Source: JAKACA01 sp049510975
GTDB taxonomy: Bacteria > Actinomycetota > Acidimicrobiia > Acidimicrobiales > Bog-793
DNA: 64,000 nucleotides
Direction of reading: 5' to 3'
NCBI GenBank assembly: GCA_049510975.1
Contig: JBEKYM010000007.1
Coordinates: forward strand, 1-64,000
The number at the start of each line of letters is the position of its first letter. Position 1 is the stretch's first letter. The notes below the pieces were generated by a model. It did not search any database and had not been told where the DNA came from. It saw nothing but the letters and a program-made list of their open reading frames with translations. The position numbers and the translations under genes were made by a program. Shown here piece after piece: positions 29,947 to 38,011 of this stretch.

Positions 29947-29952
29947 ATGATA
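29947..29952 (-). promoter_or_regulatory. -10 element of the GT-C/flavoprotein/GT4 operon (leaderless type)
   Basis: TATCAT on the minus strand, spacer of 7 nt to ATG 29939. This is close to the bacterial -10 consensus; no Shine-Dalgarno precedes the ATG. Confidence 0.6.
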
Positions 29953-30025
29953 GCCCGACACCCCCACGCGCCCCGGGGCAGCAGGATCCGTAGCGAAATG
30001 CCTGCAACTCGCTGACGACCGTGCG

Positions 30026-30031
30026 TAATAT
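30026..30031 (+). promoter_or_regulatory. -10 element of the peptide ABC operon
   Basis: TAATAT, 33 nt before GTG 30065 and followed by a strong GGGGGG ribosome-binding site. In contrast to many neighbours this unit has a leader and a Shine-Dalgarno sequence. Confidence 0.5.
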
Positions 30032-30064
30032 GACCGTCACAGTCGACTTCCAGGGGGGATCAAC

Positions 30065-31786
30065 GTGTCCGAGAATTACGATCGGCGAGAGTTTCTCGCA
30101 AAGGCCGCCAAGGGGGGCGCTGCCTTTACGCTGCTCGGAGCCGGCGGAACGCTGCTCGACGCCTGCGGCGGGAACGGAACCAACACCAAGCAGACGACCA
30201 CGACGCTGAAGTCGTCAGTCGCCAAGCAGATCGGTGTCAACACGCCCCCGAAGGGTGCCAAGTTCGGCGGCAACATCACGATGGGCGTCGAGGCGGAGGA
30301 GTCCGGCATGGACCCCACCTACGCCCACTACGACTCCACCGGCGTGATGTACGCCCGAACCATCTACGACCCGCTCGCCATGATCACCTTCACCGGCGAC
30401 GTCGTTCCCTACCTGGCGGAGTCGATCGTGCCGAACAGCACGTTCACCGAGTGGACGATCACCGTCCGCAAAGGCGTCACGTTCCACGACGGCACACCCT
30501 GTGACGGCGCCGCCCTCGCCTTCTGCATGGAGCAGTTCAAGCTGTCCGGCCTGACGAACTTCGCCCTCACGTACTGGAAGTCGAAGGGCTCCGTCAAGCA
30601 GACCGGGCCTTACTCATGCACGATCTACATGACCGACCCCTGGGTGGCCTTCCCGGCATGGCTCGCCGGCTACATCGGCGGTCAGGTCGCTTACATGTTC
30701 TCGCCGACCCAGTACCGCAAGGGCGAGTCCGTGCTCAACACCCACCCAGTGGGCACCGGACCGTTCATGTTCAAGCAGTGGGACGTCAACCACTTCTTCG
30801 CCACGGTTCGCAACCCCAACTACTGGCGCAAGGACGCCCTCGGGCGGCAGCTCCCCTACGTCGATTCGTGGACGTTCAAGCCACTGCCGGACGTCGCCGC
30901 CCGCTACGACGCCCTCGAGTCCGGCACGATCCAGATGATGCACACCGACGACGACCCGACGATCCTGTTGATGGAGACCAACAAGAAGATCGACTACCTC
31001 CTCGACAACGAGGTCGCCATCGGAGAGCCGGACTGCAACTTCGGCATGATCAACGTCGCCGACAAGACGATGAAGGACATCCGGCTCCGCCAGGCGCTGG
31101 CGTACGGCTTCAGCCAGGCGGAGTACTGCACGGACATCGGCCGCGGCTTGTTGACGCCGGTCTCGGGTCCGTTCCCGGCGCCGAGCCCGTACTACTCCGC
31201 CGTCCCCTACCCGCAGTACGACGTCGGCAAGGCCCAGGCGCTCGTGGCATCGTGGTCGAAGGATAACGGCAACGCCAAGCCATCCATCAAGTACACGACG
31301 ACGACGGCGCCCACGTCGTTGACATCGGCCTCGTTCGTCCAGCAGCAGTACCAAGCTGCCGGCTTCGACGTCACCATCGAGCAGGTGCAGCAGTCCGCCC
31401 TCATCGACGATGCCCTTGCCGGTGGCTACCAGGTCTTCGCCTGGCGCCAGTTCGCCAGCATCGACCCTGACCTCAACTACGTGTTCTGGTCATCGACGGG
31501 CGGCGCCATCGACTTCTCTCGCAACGACGACCCGAAGATCGACAGCGCCCTCGACCGGGCTCGCCAGACGACCGACCCGTCCGTACGGGTCGCCGCCTAT
31601 CAGGAGGTCGCCGAGCGCTTCGCCGTCGACCTGCCCTATATCTGGGCCTCTCGGGACGTCTGGAGCGTCGCCGCCCTGAAAGCCGTCCAGAACTGGAACA
31701 ATTCCACCACGCTCGACGGCAAGCGCGGTTGCCCGATGCTCTCGGGCATCATCTGGCCGACGGAGATTTGGCTGGACCCCGCCTAA
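30065..31786 (+). CDS. dipeptide/oligopeptide ABC transporter substrate-binding protein (Tat lipoprotein)
   Basis: Receptor of a peptide-type ABC importer, 573 aa. The N-terminus YDRREFLAKAAKGGAAF has a twin-arginine motif and hydrophobic stretch ending in a lipobox LLDAC, so it should be Tat-exported and lipid-anchored. A Thr-rich linker follows, then the SBP_bac_5 fold with VRKGVTFHDGTPCDGAALAFCM and HPVGTGPFMFKQW. GTG 30065 has a GGGGGG Shine-Dalgarno. It heads an operon with two permeases and two ATPases. Substrate could be a peptide, a sugar or nickel; family membership alone does not decide. Confidence 0.92.
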   Translation: MSENYDRREFLAKAAKGGAAFTLLGAGGTLLDACGGNGTNTKQTTTTLKSSVAKQIGVNTPPKGAKFGGNITMGVEAEESGMDPTYAHYDSTGVMYARTIYDPLAMITFTGDVVPYLAESIVPNSTFTEWTITVRKGVTFHDGTPCDGAALAFCMEQFKLSGLTNFALTYWKSKGSVKQTGPYSCTIYMTDPWVAFPAWLAGYIGGQVAYMFSPTQYRKGESVLNTHPVGTGPFMFKQWDVNHFFATVRNPNYWRKDALGRQLPYVDSWTFKPLPDVAARYDALESGTIQMMHTDDDPTILLMETNKKIDYLLDNEVAIGEPDCNFGMINVADKTMKDIRLRQALAYGFSQAEYCTDIGRGLLTPVSGPFPAPSPYYSAVPYPQYDVGKAQALVASWSKDNGNAKPSIKYTTTTAPTSLTSASFVQQQYQAAGFDVTIEQVQQSALIDDALAGGYQVFAWRQFASIDPDLNYVFWSSTGGAIDFSRNDDPKIDSALDRARQTTDPSVRVAAYQEVAERFAVDLPYIWASRDVWSVAALKAVQNWNNSTTLDGKRGCPMLSGIIWPTEIWLDPA

Positions 31787-31880
31787 GCGCTCAAGGCATA
31801 CCAGTATCCGGTCGATGGGATTGAGCCTCGTGTGAGCGAGGCCGAGAACTAGCATCCAGAGCACTGCGAAAAGGGGTTTG

Positions 31881-32846
31881 ATGGTCCAGCTGGTACGGCT
31901 GCGGAGGGCGCTCGAGGTGATCGTGACGCTCTTTCTGGTCACGCTCGTCACCTACTTCCTCACGTCGAACCTCCCCGGCAACGAGGGAGCGGTCATCTGC
32001 GGGTCGGCGCCTTTGTCCTGCGTCCGGCACGAGGACGCCATCTTGTACCTCAACCACCCGTTCTTCGCCCGCTATTTCCATTGGCTCGGCAACTTGCTGA
32101 CCGGCAACCTCGGCAACACGCTCACGCCACCGATCCCGATCACGACGCTGCTGAAGCAGGACTACCCGGTCACGCTCGAGCTCATCATCTTCAGCCAGGT
32201 CATGGCCCTCATCGTCGCCGTCCCGATGGCGATGTGGGGAGCACTGCGGGCGAACGGGATCTTCGACAAGGTGACGACGAGCCTGACGTTCGCCACGCTG
32301 TCGCTGCCGATCTTCATCATCGGCCCGCTGCTCGTCCTCATCTTCACCGTCGGCAAGCCCTTCACCCTCTTTCCCGGCGTGGCGTCCAACCTGCCCTCAC
32401 TCGGAGCAAGTCCGCTCTCGAACCTGAACGTCTTGTTCCTGCCGTCACTGACGCTCGCAATCGGCTCGGTCGCCGTCTATCAACGTCTGCTTCGAGCCGA
32501 CATGATCGCCACCCTGGAAGAGGACTTCATCGTGATGGCCAGGGCCAAGGGCCTCTCGACGTGGCGGATCCTGTTCCGGCACGCTCTGCGGCCGTCGACG
32601 TTCACCCTCATGACCGTCGGCGGCGTCCAGATCGCCACCCTCATCACGGGTGCGGTCATCGTCGAGGAGGTCTTCGGTCTGCAGGGTCTCGGATCGGCGC
32701 TCATCGCCGCCGTGAGCGCGAAGGACCTACCTACGGTCCAGGTGATCACGATCATCGTGGCGGTGGCGTTCATCGTCATCAACGCCGTCATCGACCAGCT
32801 GTATGCCGTCATCGACCCGAGGGTGCGCCGTGCCAGAGCCGTTTGA
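31881..32846 (+). CDS. peptide ABC transporter permease, DppB type
   Basis: First inner-membrane permease of the importer, 321 aa. N-terminal helix LEVIVTLFLVTLVTYFLTSNLPG, then the BPD_transp_1 domain with the EAA loop MARAKGLSTWRILFRHALRPS contacting the ATPase, and GAVIVEEVFGLQGLGSALIAAV near the end, the DppB-type signature. A Cys-containing insert (ICGSAPLSCVR) lies in the first periplasmic loop. ATG 31881 follows AAGGGG at 31871-31876; a TTG immediately before it is less likely. It overlaps the next permease by 17 nt. Confidence 0.94.
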   Translation: MVQLVRLRRALEVIVTLFLVTLVTYFLTSNLPGNEGAVICGSAPLSCVRHEDAILYLNHPFFARYFHWLGNLLTGNLGNTLTPPIPITTLLKQDYPVTLELIIFSQVMALIVAVPMAMWGALRANGIFDKVTTSLTFATLSLPIFIIGPLLVLIFTVGKPFTLFPGVASNLPSLGASPLSNLNVLFLPSLTLAIGSVAVYQRLLRADMIATLEEDFIVMARAKGLSTWRILFRHALRPSTFTLMTVGGVQIATLITGAVIVEEVFGLQGLGSALIAAVSAKDLPTVQVITIIVAVAFIVINAVIDQLYAVIDPRVRRARAV

Positions 32847-33867
32847 ACCGTTGGGTGGCCCGTTCGGTGCACCTGTCATCGGAGCCGAGCTCGCCACTCA
32901 GCACGGGCACAGCCCGGGGACCCACGACCTGGCTGTTGACGACCCATTCCTACGGGCCGAGGACCTCTATGCGACCGCGGCAGCCGTCGAGGGCCTGGCG
33001 CCGGCGGCGTTCCGGGGGCGCTCGATCTGGAAGCAGGTGGGATGGGGTTTCTGGGTGGCGGTTGCCATCTGCGCGTTCTGGATCATCGTGGCCATCCTGG
33101 CGGGTGTCCTGCCGATCCCCAACCCGGACTTCACCCAGCTCAACCCGACGGCGCCGGATTACTGCTTCCAGAGCGTCGGGCACATGTACTCGTCCCACCT
33201 GCTCGGTTGTGACACCGACGGTCGGGACATCCTCTCGCGCATCATCTACGGATCCCGGGTGTCGCTCGAGGTCGGGTTCGCCTCCATCGCCATGGGCCTG
33301 GCCGTCGGTGGGGCGCTCGGGATCGTCGCCGGCTACTTCCGGGGCTGGATCGACGAGGTCCTCTCGGTCATCTCCAACGTCTTCCTGTCGTTCCCCTACC
33401 TGGTCCTCGGCCTCGTCATCGTGACCTTCATCGGACACAGCCTCGTCGACATCATCTTCATCATCGCCATCGTCGCCTGGCCGCTGCTCTTCCGAGTCGT
33501 GCGAGCAGCCACGATCGAGTATGCCCAGCGAGAGTACGTGCTGGCGGCCCAGGCGCTCGGCTCCAAACCCAGCCGCATCCTGCGGACCCTGCTCCTGCCC
33601 GACGTCATCCCGTCGGCGATCACCTATGGTCTCGTCGGAGTGGCCATCGCCATCGTGGCCGAGGGTGCGCTCTCGTTTCTCGGACAGTCCGTAGCGGTTC
33701 CGACACCAACCTGGGGAAACATGATCGCAGCGGGCTCCACCAGCATCTCGCAGGACCCGATCCTGCTGGTCGCTCCGGCGATCGCCATGTTCTCGTTCAT
33801 CCTCCCGGTCAACTTCATCGGTGACCGGCTGCGCGCGGTCCTCGACAACCGTCAGGGCGTCATATGA
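32830..33867 (+). CDS. peptide ABC transporter permease, DppC type
   Basis: Second permease of the importer, 345 aa from GTG 32830, which has a GAGGG ribosome-binding site inside the preceding gene. It has a long hydrophilic N-terminal extension of about 75 residues before the first membrane helix (GFWVAVAICAFWIIVAILAG). DppC hallmarks: LLGCDTDGRDILSRIIYGSRVSLEVG and the EAA loop EYVLAAQALGSKPSRILRTLLLP. The C-terminus SFILPVNFIGDRLRAVLDNRQ is typical. The stop overlaps the first ATPase start as ATGA. Confidence 0.94.
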   Translation: MPEPFEPLGGPFGAPVIGAELATQHGHSPGTHDLAVDDPFLRAEDLYATAAAVEGLAPAAFRGRSIWKQVGWGFWVAVAICAFWIIVAILAGVLPIPNPDFTQLNPTAPDYCFQSVGHMYSSHLLGCDTDGRDILSRIIYGSRVSLEVGFASIAMGLAVGGALGIVAGYFRGWIDEVLSVISNVFLSFPYLVLGLVIVTFIGHSLVDIIFIIAIVAWPLLFRVVRAATIEYAQREYVLAAQALGSKPSRILRTLLLPDVIPSAITYGLVGVAIAIVAEGALSFLGQSVAVPTPTWGNMIAAGSTSISQDPILLVAPAIAMFSFILPVNFIGDRLRAVLDNRQGVI

Positions 33868-34949
33868 GCCCGAAACGCCACGTCCGAGAGATGGACGACC
33901 TCGACGACCGGCCTCTGCTGCAAGTCGAGAACATCAAGACGTACTTCCAGACCGGCCACGGTCTCGTCCGGTCTGTCGACGGCGTGTCGTTCAACCTCGA
34001 GCGCGGCCGGACGCTGGCGGTCGTCGGCGAGTCCGGCTCCGGCAAGAGCGTGCTCACCCAGTCGATCATGGGTCTGCTGCCGCCGCATGGGGTGATCCGC
34101 GAGGGTCGGGTGCGTTTCGGCGACGTCGAGCTCTCGAGCGCTTCGGTGAACGAGCTGCGAGACCTCTGGGGCGCCCAGATCTCGATGATCTTCCAGGACC
34201 CGGCGACGGCGCTGAACCCGGTCGTGCGCATCGGCCGGCAAGTGACCGAGTCGCTTCGCTACCACCTGGCCATGGCGAAGGACGACGCCAAGGAAACGGC
34301 CATCGCCCTCCTTCGCTCCGTCGGCCTTCCCGAACCCGAGCAGCGGCTTCGCTGGTACCCCCACCAGTTCTCCGGCGGGATGCAGCAGCGCATCGTCATC
34401 GCCGTCGCTATCGCCTGCGGCCCGAAGCTCCTGCTTGCCGACGAGCCCACGACCGGGCTCGACGTGACGGTGTCGGCCCAGATCCTCGACCTCATCAACC
34501 GGCTCCAGCAGGAGCGGTACATGTCGGTCATCCTCGTGACCCACGACCTCGGTGTCGTCACCGGCCGAGCCGACGAGGTGCTCGTCATGTACGCCGGCAA
34601 GATCGTCGAGCGCGCACCCACGGCGGTGCTGTTCCGCGATATGCGCATGCCGTACACCGAGGCCCTCCTCCGCTCGGCTCCGCGGCTGTCGAACCCGGCG
34701 CACACCCGGTTGCACACGATCCCGGGCAGTCCGCCGAACCCGGCTGACCTACCGCCCGGTTGCCGCTTTGCCGCCCGGTGCCCCTACGTGCAGCCGAAGT
34801 GCATCGCCGAGGAGCCCCAGCTGCGGGACGCCGACTCACCCAATCACCAGTTCGCCTGCTGGTTCCCCGTCGGTTCGCCGGAGGGTCGCCAGGCCCTCGA
34901 GGACAACCAAGCAAAAGGCCTTCCCGCCGCGACAGGAGCTGTGATCTGA
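33864..34949 (+). CDS. peptide ABC transporter ATPase, DppD type
   Basis: First ATPase, 361 aa. Walker A VVGESGSGKSVLTQSI, Q-loop IFQDPATALNP, signature FSGGMQQRIVIAVAI, Walker B KLLLADEPTTGLD, switch His in VTHDLGVV. The C-terminal oligopeptide-transporter domain has PPNPADLPPGCRFAARCPY with the cysteine pattern C-x(5)-C, a possible iron-sulfur or metal site in this subfamily. It is coupled to the upstream permease (ATGA) and followed after one base by the second ATPase. Confidence 0.95.
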   Translation: MSPKRHVREMDDLDDRPLLQVENIKTYFQTGHGLVRSVDGVSFNLERGRTLAVVGESGSGKSVLTQSIMGLLPPHGVIREGRVRFGDVELSSASVNELRDLWGAQISMIFQDPATALNPVVRIGRQVTESLRYHLAMAKDDAKETAIALLRSVGLPEPEQRLRWYPHQFSGGMQQRIVIAVAIACGPKLLLADEPTTGLDVTVSAQILDLINRLQQERYMSVILVTHDLGVVTGRADEVLVMYAGKIVERAPTAVLFRDMRMPYTEALLRSAPRLSNPAHTRLHTIPGSPPNPADLPPGCRFAARCPYVQPKCIAEEPQLRDADSPNHQFACWFPVGSPEGRQALEDNQAKGLPAATGAVI

Positions 34950-34950
34950 G

Positions 34951-36003
34951 ATGGCTGGAAGCGGCACCGCACAGCTGAGGGACGCCTCCGAGGCGATCGT
35001 CCGAGTCGAGAACCTCGTGGTGGAGTTCCCCGCCCCGGGCGGTAAGAAGGTGCACGCCGTATCGGACGTGAGCTTCGACGTGTACCCGGGCGAGACGCTC
35101 GGGATCGTCGGCGAGTCCGGATGCGGCAAGTCCACGACCGGTCGTGCGATCCTGGCGCTCCCCAAGCCCACGAGCGGGCACGTTTTCTTCGAGGGCACCG
35201 ACCTCACCACCATCAGCGGCGAGGAGCTGCGCTCGGTGCGCACCAAGCTCCAGGTGATCTTCCAGGACCCGATCTCCTCGCTCTACCCGAGGCGCACGAT
35301 CACGGACCTCGTGACCGAGCCGTTGGCGATCTGGGGCGTCGGGAGTGAAGCCGACCGGGTCGAGCGAGCACGGCTCATGCTCGGCGAAGTCAACATGGAC
35401 TACGACACGGTGAGCTGGCGCCGCCCCTACGAGTTCTCGATCGGCCAGTGCCAGCGCATCTCGATCGCGCGGGCTCTCATGCTGAACCCGAAGGTGATCG
35501 TCTGCGACGAGCCGGTGTCGGCCCTCGACGTGTCGGTGCAAGCTCAGATCCTCAACCTGCTCGAGGACATGAAGCGCCGCTACGGCCTCACGTTGCTGTT
35601 CATCTCCCACGACCTCGCCGTCGTGAAGAACATCAGCGACCGGGTCGTCGTCATGTTCCTCGGCAAGCTCTGCGAGGTCGCCGACAGCGAGACGCTGTAC
35701 GCCCAGCCCGCCCACCCCTACACCCGTGCGCTCCTCATGGCCAGCGTCATCTCGTCCCGAGCCATGTCACGGGCCGCCGGACCGATCACGTTGCCGGATG
35801 GTGAGGAGGAGCACAGCACCGAGATGCCGTCGTCGGTGAGCCCACCGAGCGGCTGCCGCTACCGCACCCGCTGCCCACGCGCCCAGGGAATCTGCGCCGT
35901 GCAGGAGCCCGTCATGCGTGAGATCAAGCAGGACCACTACGTGGCCTGCCACTTCCCCCTCGGGGCCGAAGCCACGGTTCCTGCAGCAGCCGTTTCCGAC
36001 TGA
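34951..36003 (+). CDS. peptide ABC transporter ATPase, DppF type
   Basis: Second ATPase, 350 aa. Walker A IVGESGCGKSTTGRAIL, Q-loop IFQDPISSLYPRRTI, Walker B KVIVCDEPVSALDVSVQAQ, switch His in ISHDLAVVK, and C-terminal PPSGCRYRTRCPRAQGIC. The ABC signature reads EFSIGQCQRISIARAL: the second position of the usual LSGGQ is Ile instead of Gly, a deviation at the helix that contacts ATP across the dimer. The partner ATPase has a normal FSGGM signature. It is the last gene of the operon and converges with rpsA across a palindromic repeat. Confidence 0.94.
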   Translation: MAGSGTAQLRDASEAIVRVENLVVEFPAPGGKKVHAVSDVSFDVYPGETLGIVGESGCGKSTTGRAILALPKPTSGHVFFEGTDLTTISGEELRSVRTKLQVIFQDPISSLYPRRTITDLVTEPLAIWGVGSEADRVERARLMLGEVNMDYDTVSWRRPYEFSIGQCQRISIARALMLNPKVIVCDEPVSALDVSVQAQILNLLEDMKRRYGLTLLFISHDLAVVKNISDRVVVMFLGKLCEVADSETLYAQPAHPYTRALLMASVISSRAMSRAAGPITLPDGEEEHSTEMPSSVSPPSGCRYRTRCPRAQGICAVQEPVMREIKQDHYVACHFPLGAEATVPAAAVSD

Positions 36004-36034
36004 GCGGCGCGTCGCCGGCCGTCGCCGTCGCCGT

Positions 36035-36096
36035 CGAACCGTGTACCCAAAGTGACTGGATCCATACCCGCGCGGTCACCCTGTGCACACGGTTCG
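36035..36096. repeat. long palindromic repeat, copy 2
   Basis: Arms 36035-36056 and 36075-36096 pair at 18 of 22 positions around an 18-nt loop. The right arm shares most of its sequence with the right arm of copy 1 (25128-25147), including GTGCACACGGTTCG and the preceding GCGGTCAC. It lies between the convergent peptide-ABC operon and rpsA. Confidence 0.8.
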
Positions 36097-36118
36097 CCGA
36101 AGAAACCCCCCGCTCTTC

Positions 36119-36150
36119 GCCCCGCCCACCCTCAGCGGGGCCGGCGGGGC
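36119..36150 (-). terminator. GC-rich hairpin after rpsA
   Basis: GCCCCGCC (36119-36126) and GGCGGGGC (36143-36150) form a perfect 8-bp stem with a 16-nt loop just past the rpsA stop. There is no clear U-run, so intrinsic termination is only a guess. Confidence 0.35.
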
Positions 36151-36159
36151 TGAGGCGAG

Positions 36160-37818
36160 CTATTCGCCGGCTTCGGCGGGGACTTCGGATGCAGCAGCCT
36201 CGGCTGGGACCTCGACGGGCGCCGGCTCCGCGACGAGCTCCGCGCTCACGGGCGCATCCTCTGCGGCGGCGGCCGGCTCCGCCGGGGCGTCCACCGGGGC
36301 CTCGACAACAGCAGCCTCGGGTGCGGCGTCAGCGACCGGCGCCTCAGCGACAGGAGCTTCGGCGACAGGCGCCTCAGCGGGAACCTCAGCAGTCACCTCG
36401 GTAGCGACAGGAACCTCGGCGACCGGAGCTTCGGCGGCAGGAGCCTCACCGACCGCCGGCGCTGCCGTAGCGATCCCGGCAGCGGCGTCCGCCTCGGCCT
36501 GGGCTGCAGCCGCTGCGGTGAACTCCGCCCACGCTGCCTGGCTCTCGCTCTCGGGCGTGAACTCGGTCGTGTAGTCGTAGCTGCCGATGTAATTGCCCTG
36601 CTCGTCGTAGGCGTGCTCGCCGAAGGCCTCCTGGTACTCCTCGGCCACGACGCCACCCTCGGCCGCCTGCTTGATGGACAGGCTGATGCGCCGGCGCTGC
36701 AGGTCGATGTCGATGATCTTCACCCAGAGCTCTTCGCCCGGAGTCACGACCTGCTCGGGCAGGTCCACGTGGTGGGCCGCCATCTCCGAGATGTGCACGA
36801 GGCCCTCGATGCCGTCGCCGACCTGCACAAAGGCTCCGAAGGGGACGAGCTTGGTGATGCGGCCGTAGACGAGCTCGCCGACGCGGTGGTTCGTGGCGAA
36901 CTCCTGCCACGGGTCGACCTGCGTCGCCTTCAGCGAGAGGCTGATGCGCTCCTTGTCGAGGTCGACATCGAGCACTTGAACCGTGACCTCGTCACCGACG
37001 GCCACGACCGACGACGGGTGATCGACGTGCTTCCACGACAGCTCCGAAACGTGCACGAGCCCGTCCATACCGCCGAGGTCCACGAAGGCACCGAAGTTCA
37101 CGACGGAGGACACGACGCCCTTGCGGACCTCGCCCGGCTTCAGGTTGACGAGGAACTCGCCACGCTGCTCGCGCTGGGTCTCTTCCAGCCACGCCCGCCG
37201 TGAGAGCACGACGTTGTTCCGGTTCTTGTCGAGCTCGATGATCTTGGCTTCGAGCACGCGGCCGATGTACGGCTGCAGGTCGCGTACGCGGCGCAGCTCG
37301 ACGAGGGATGCCGGCAGGAAGCCGCGCAACCCGATGTCGAGGATGAGCCCGCCCTTCACGACTTCGATGACCGGCCCCTTCACGACGCCGCTCGATTCCT
37401 TGATCCGCTCGATGTCGCCCCATGCACGCTCGTACTGGGCACGCTTCTTCGAGAGGATGAGGCGGCCTTCCTTGTCCTCTTTCTGGAGGACGAGGGCTTC
37501 GATCTGGTCGCCGACGCTGACGATCTCGTGGGGATCGAGGTCGTGGCGGATCGACAGTTCACGAGCAGGGATCACGCCCTCGGACTTGAAGCCGATGTCG
37601 AGCAACACCTCGTCACGATCGACTTTGACGACCGTTCCCTTCACGATGTCGCCATCGTCGAACTCGACGATGGTTCCGTCGATGGCTTCCTCGAACGACA
37701 TGCCGCCGAGGTCGTCCTCGGTGATCTGAGCGGGGATGTAGGTCCCCATGGCGTCGAAGGTCCCGAACCGGGAAGTGTCGTCGGGGGTCTCGCTGGGTGC
37801 TGCGGTCGTAACGGACAT
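36160..37818 (-). CDS. rpsA: 30S ribosomal protein S1
   Basis: mRNA-binding ribosomal protein, 552 aa. Four S1 repeats are visible: about 50-120 (IVKGTVVKVDRDEVLLDIGFKSEGVIP), 140-205 (VVKGPVIEVVKGGLILDIGLRGFLPAS), 225-290 (VRKGVVSSVVNFGAFVDLGGMDGLVH) and 310-375 (LVYGRITKLVPFGAFVQVGDGIEGLVH). A roughly 140-residue Ala/Glu/Pro/Val-rich tail with AEAPV-type repeats follows; such disordered acidic tails occur in actinobacterial S1. The leader to polA is 193 bp and has a TACGAT -10 and a 6-bp inverted repeat GTGAGC/GCTCAC at 37919-37932. Confidence 0.96.
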   Translation of the reverse strand: MSVTTAAPSETPDDTSRFGTFDAMGTYIPAQITEDDLGGMSFEEAIDGTIVEFDDGDIVKGTVVKVDRDEVLLDIGFKSEGVIPARELSIRHDLDPHEIVSVGDQIEALVLQKEDKEGRLILSKKRAQYERAWGDIERIKESSGVVKGPVIEVVKGGLILDIGLRGFLPASLVELRRVRDLQPYIGRVLEAKIIELDKNRNNVVLSRRAWLEETQREQRGEFLVNLKPGEVRKGVVSSVVNFGAFVDLGGMDGLVHVSELSWKHVDHPSSVVAVGDEVTVQVLDVDLDKERISLSLKATQVDPWQEFATNHRVGELVYGRITKLVPFGAFVQVGDGIEGLVHISEMAAHHVDLPEQVVTPGEELWVKIIDIDLQRRRISLSIKQAAEGGVVAEEYQEAFGEHAYDEQGNYIGSYDYTTEFTPESESQAAWAEFTAAAAAQAEADAAAGIATAAPAVGEAPAAEAPVAEVPVATEVTAEVPAEAPVAEAPVAEAPVADAAPEAAVVEAPVDAPAEPAAAAEDAPVSAELVAEPAPVEVPAEAAASEVPAEAGE

Positions 37819-37958
37819 CAGGTGTGATCGCTCTCTTCGGACAACAACTCAGGGCTGGACGGCGAAGTGCGCGTGCCGCCAGCGACGTGAATGGGATGTG
37901 AGGCACCCTCGCGGACGTGTGAGCAGGCTCACGCCGACCGACAAAGCGGTGACCTCTG

Positions 37959-37964
37959 ATCGTA
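37959..37964 (-). promoter_or_regulatory. -10-like element of rpsA
   Basis: TACGAT on the minus strand within TATACGAT, about 140 nt before the rpsA ATG. This implies a long leader, unlike the leaderless neighbours; long leaders on rpsA can serve S1 autoregulation. Confidence 0.4.
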
Positions 37965-38011
37965 TACCAGCCCAGCTCGCAGCCGTACCGGCGGGGCCGT
38001 CTCGCGCCCGC

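Noticed and set aside
31801..31880. Possible small gene or RNA between the binding protein and first permease
   Set aside because: 94 bp of gap with only a ribosome-binding site for the permease; no hairpin or frame stood out.
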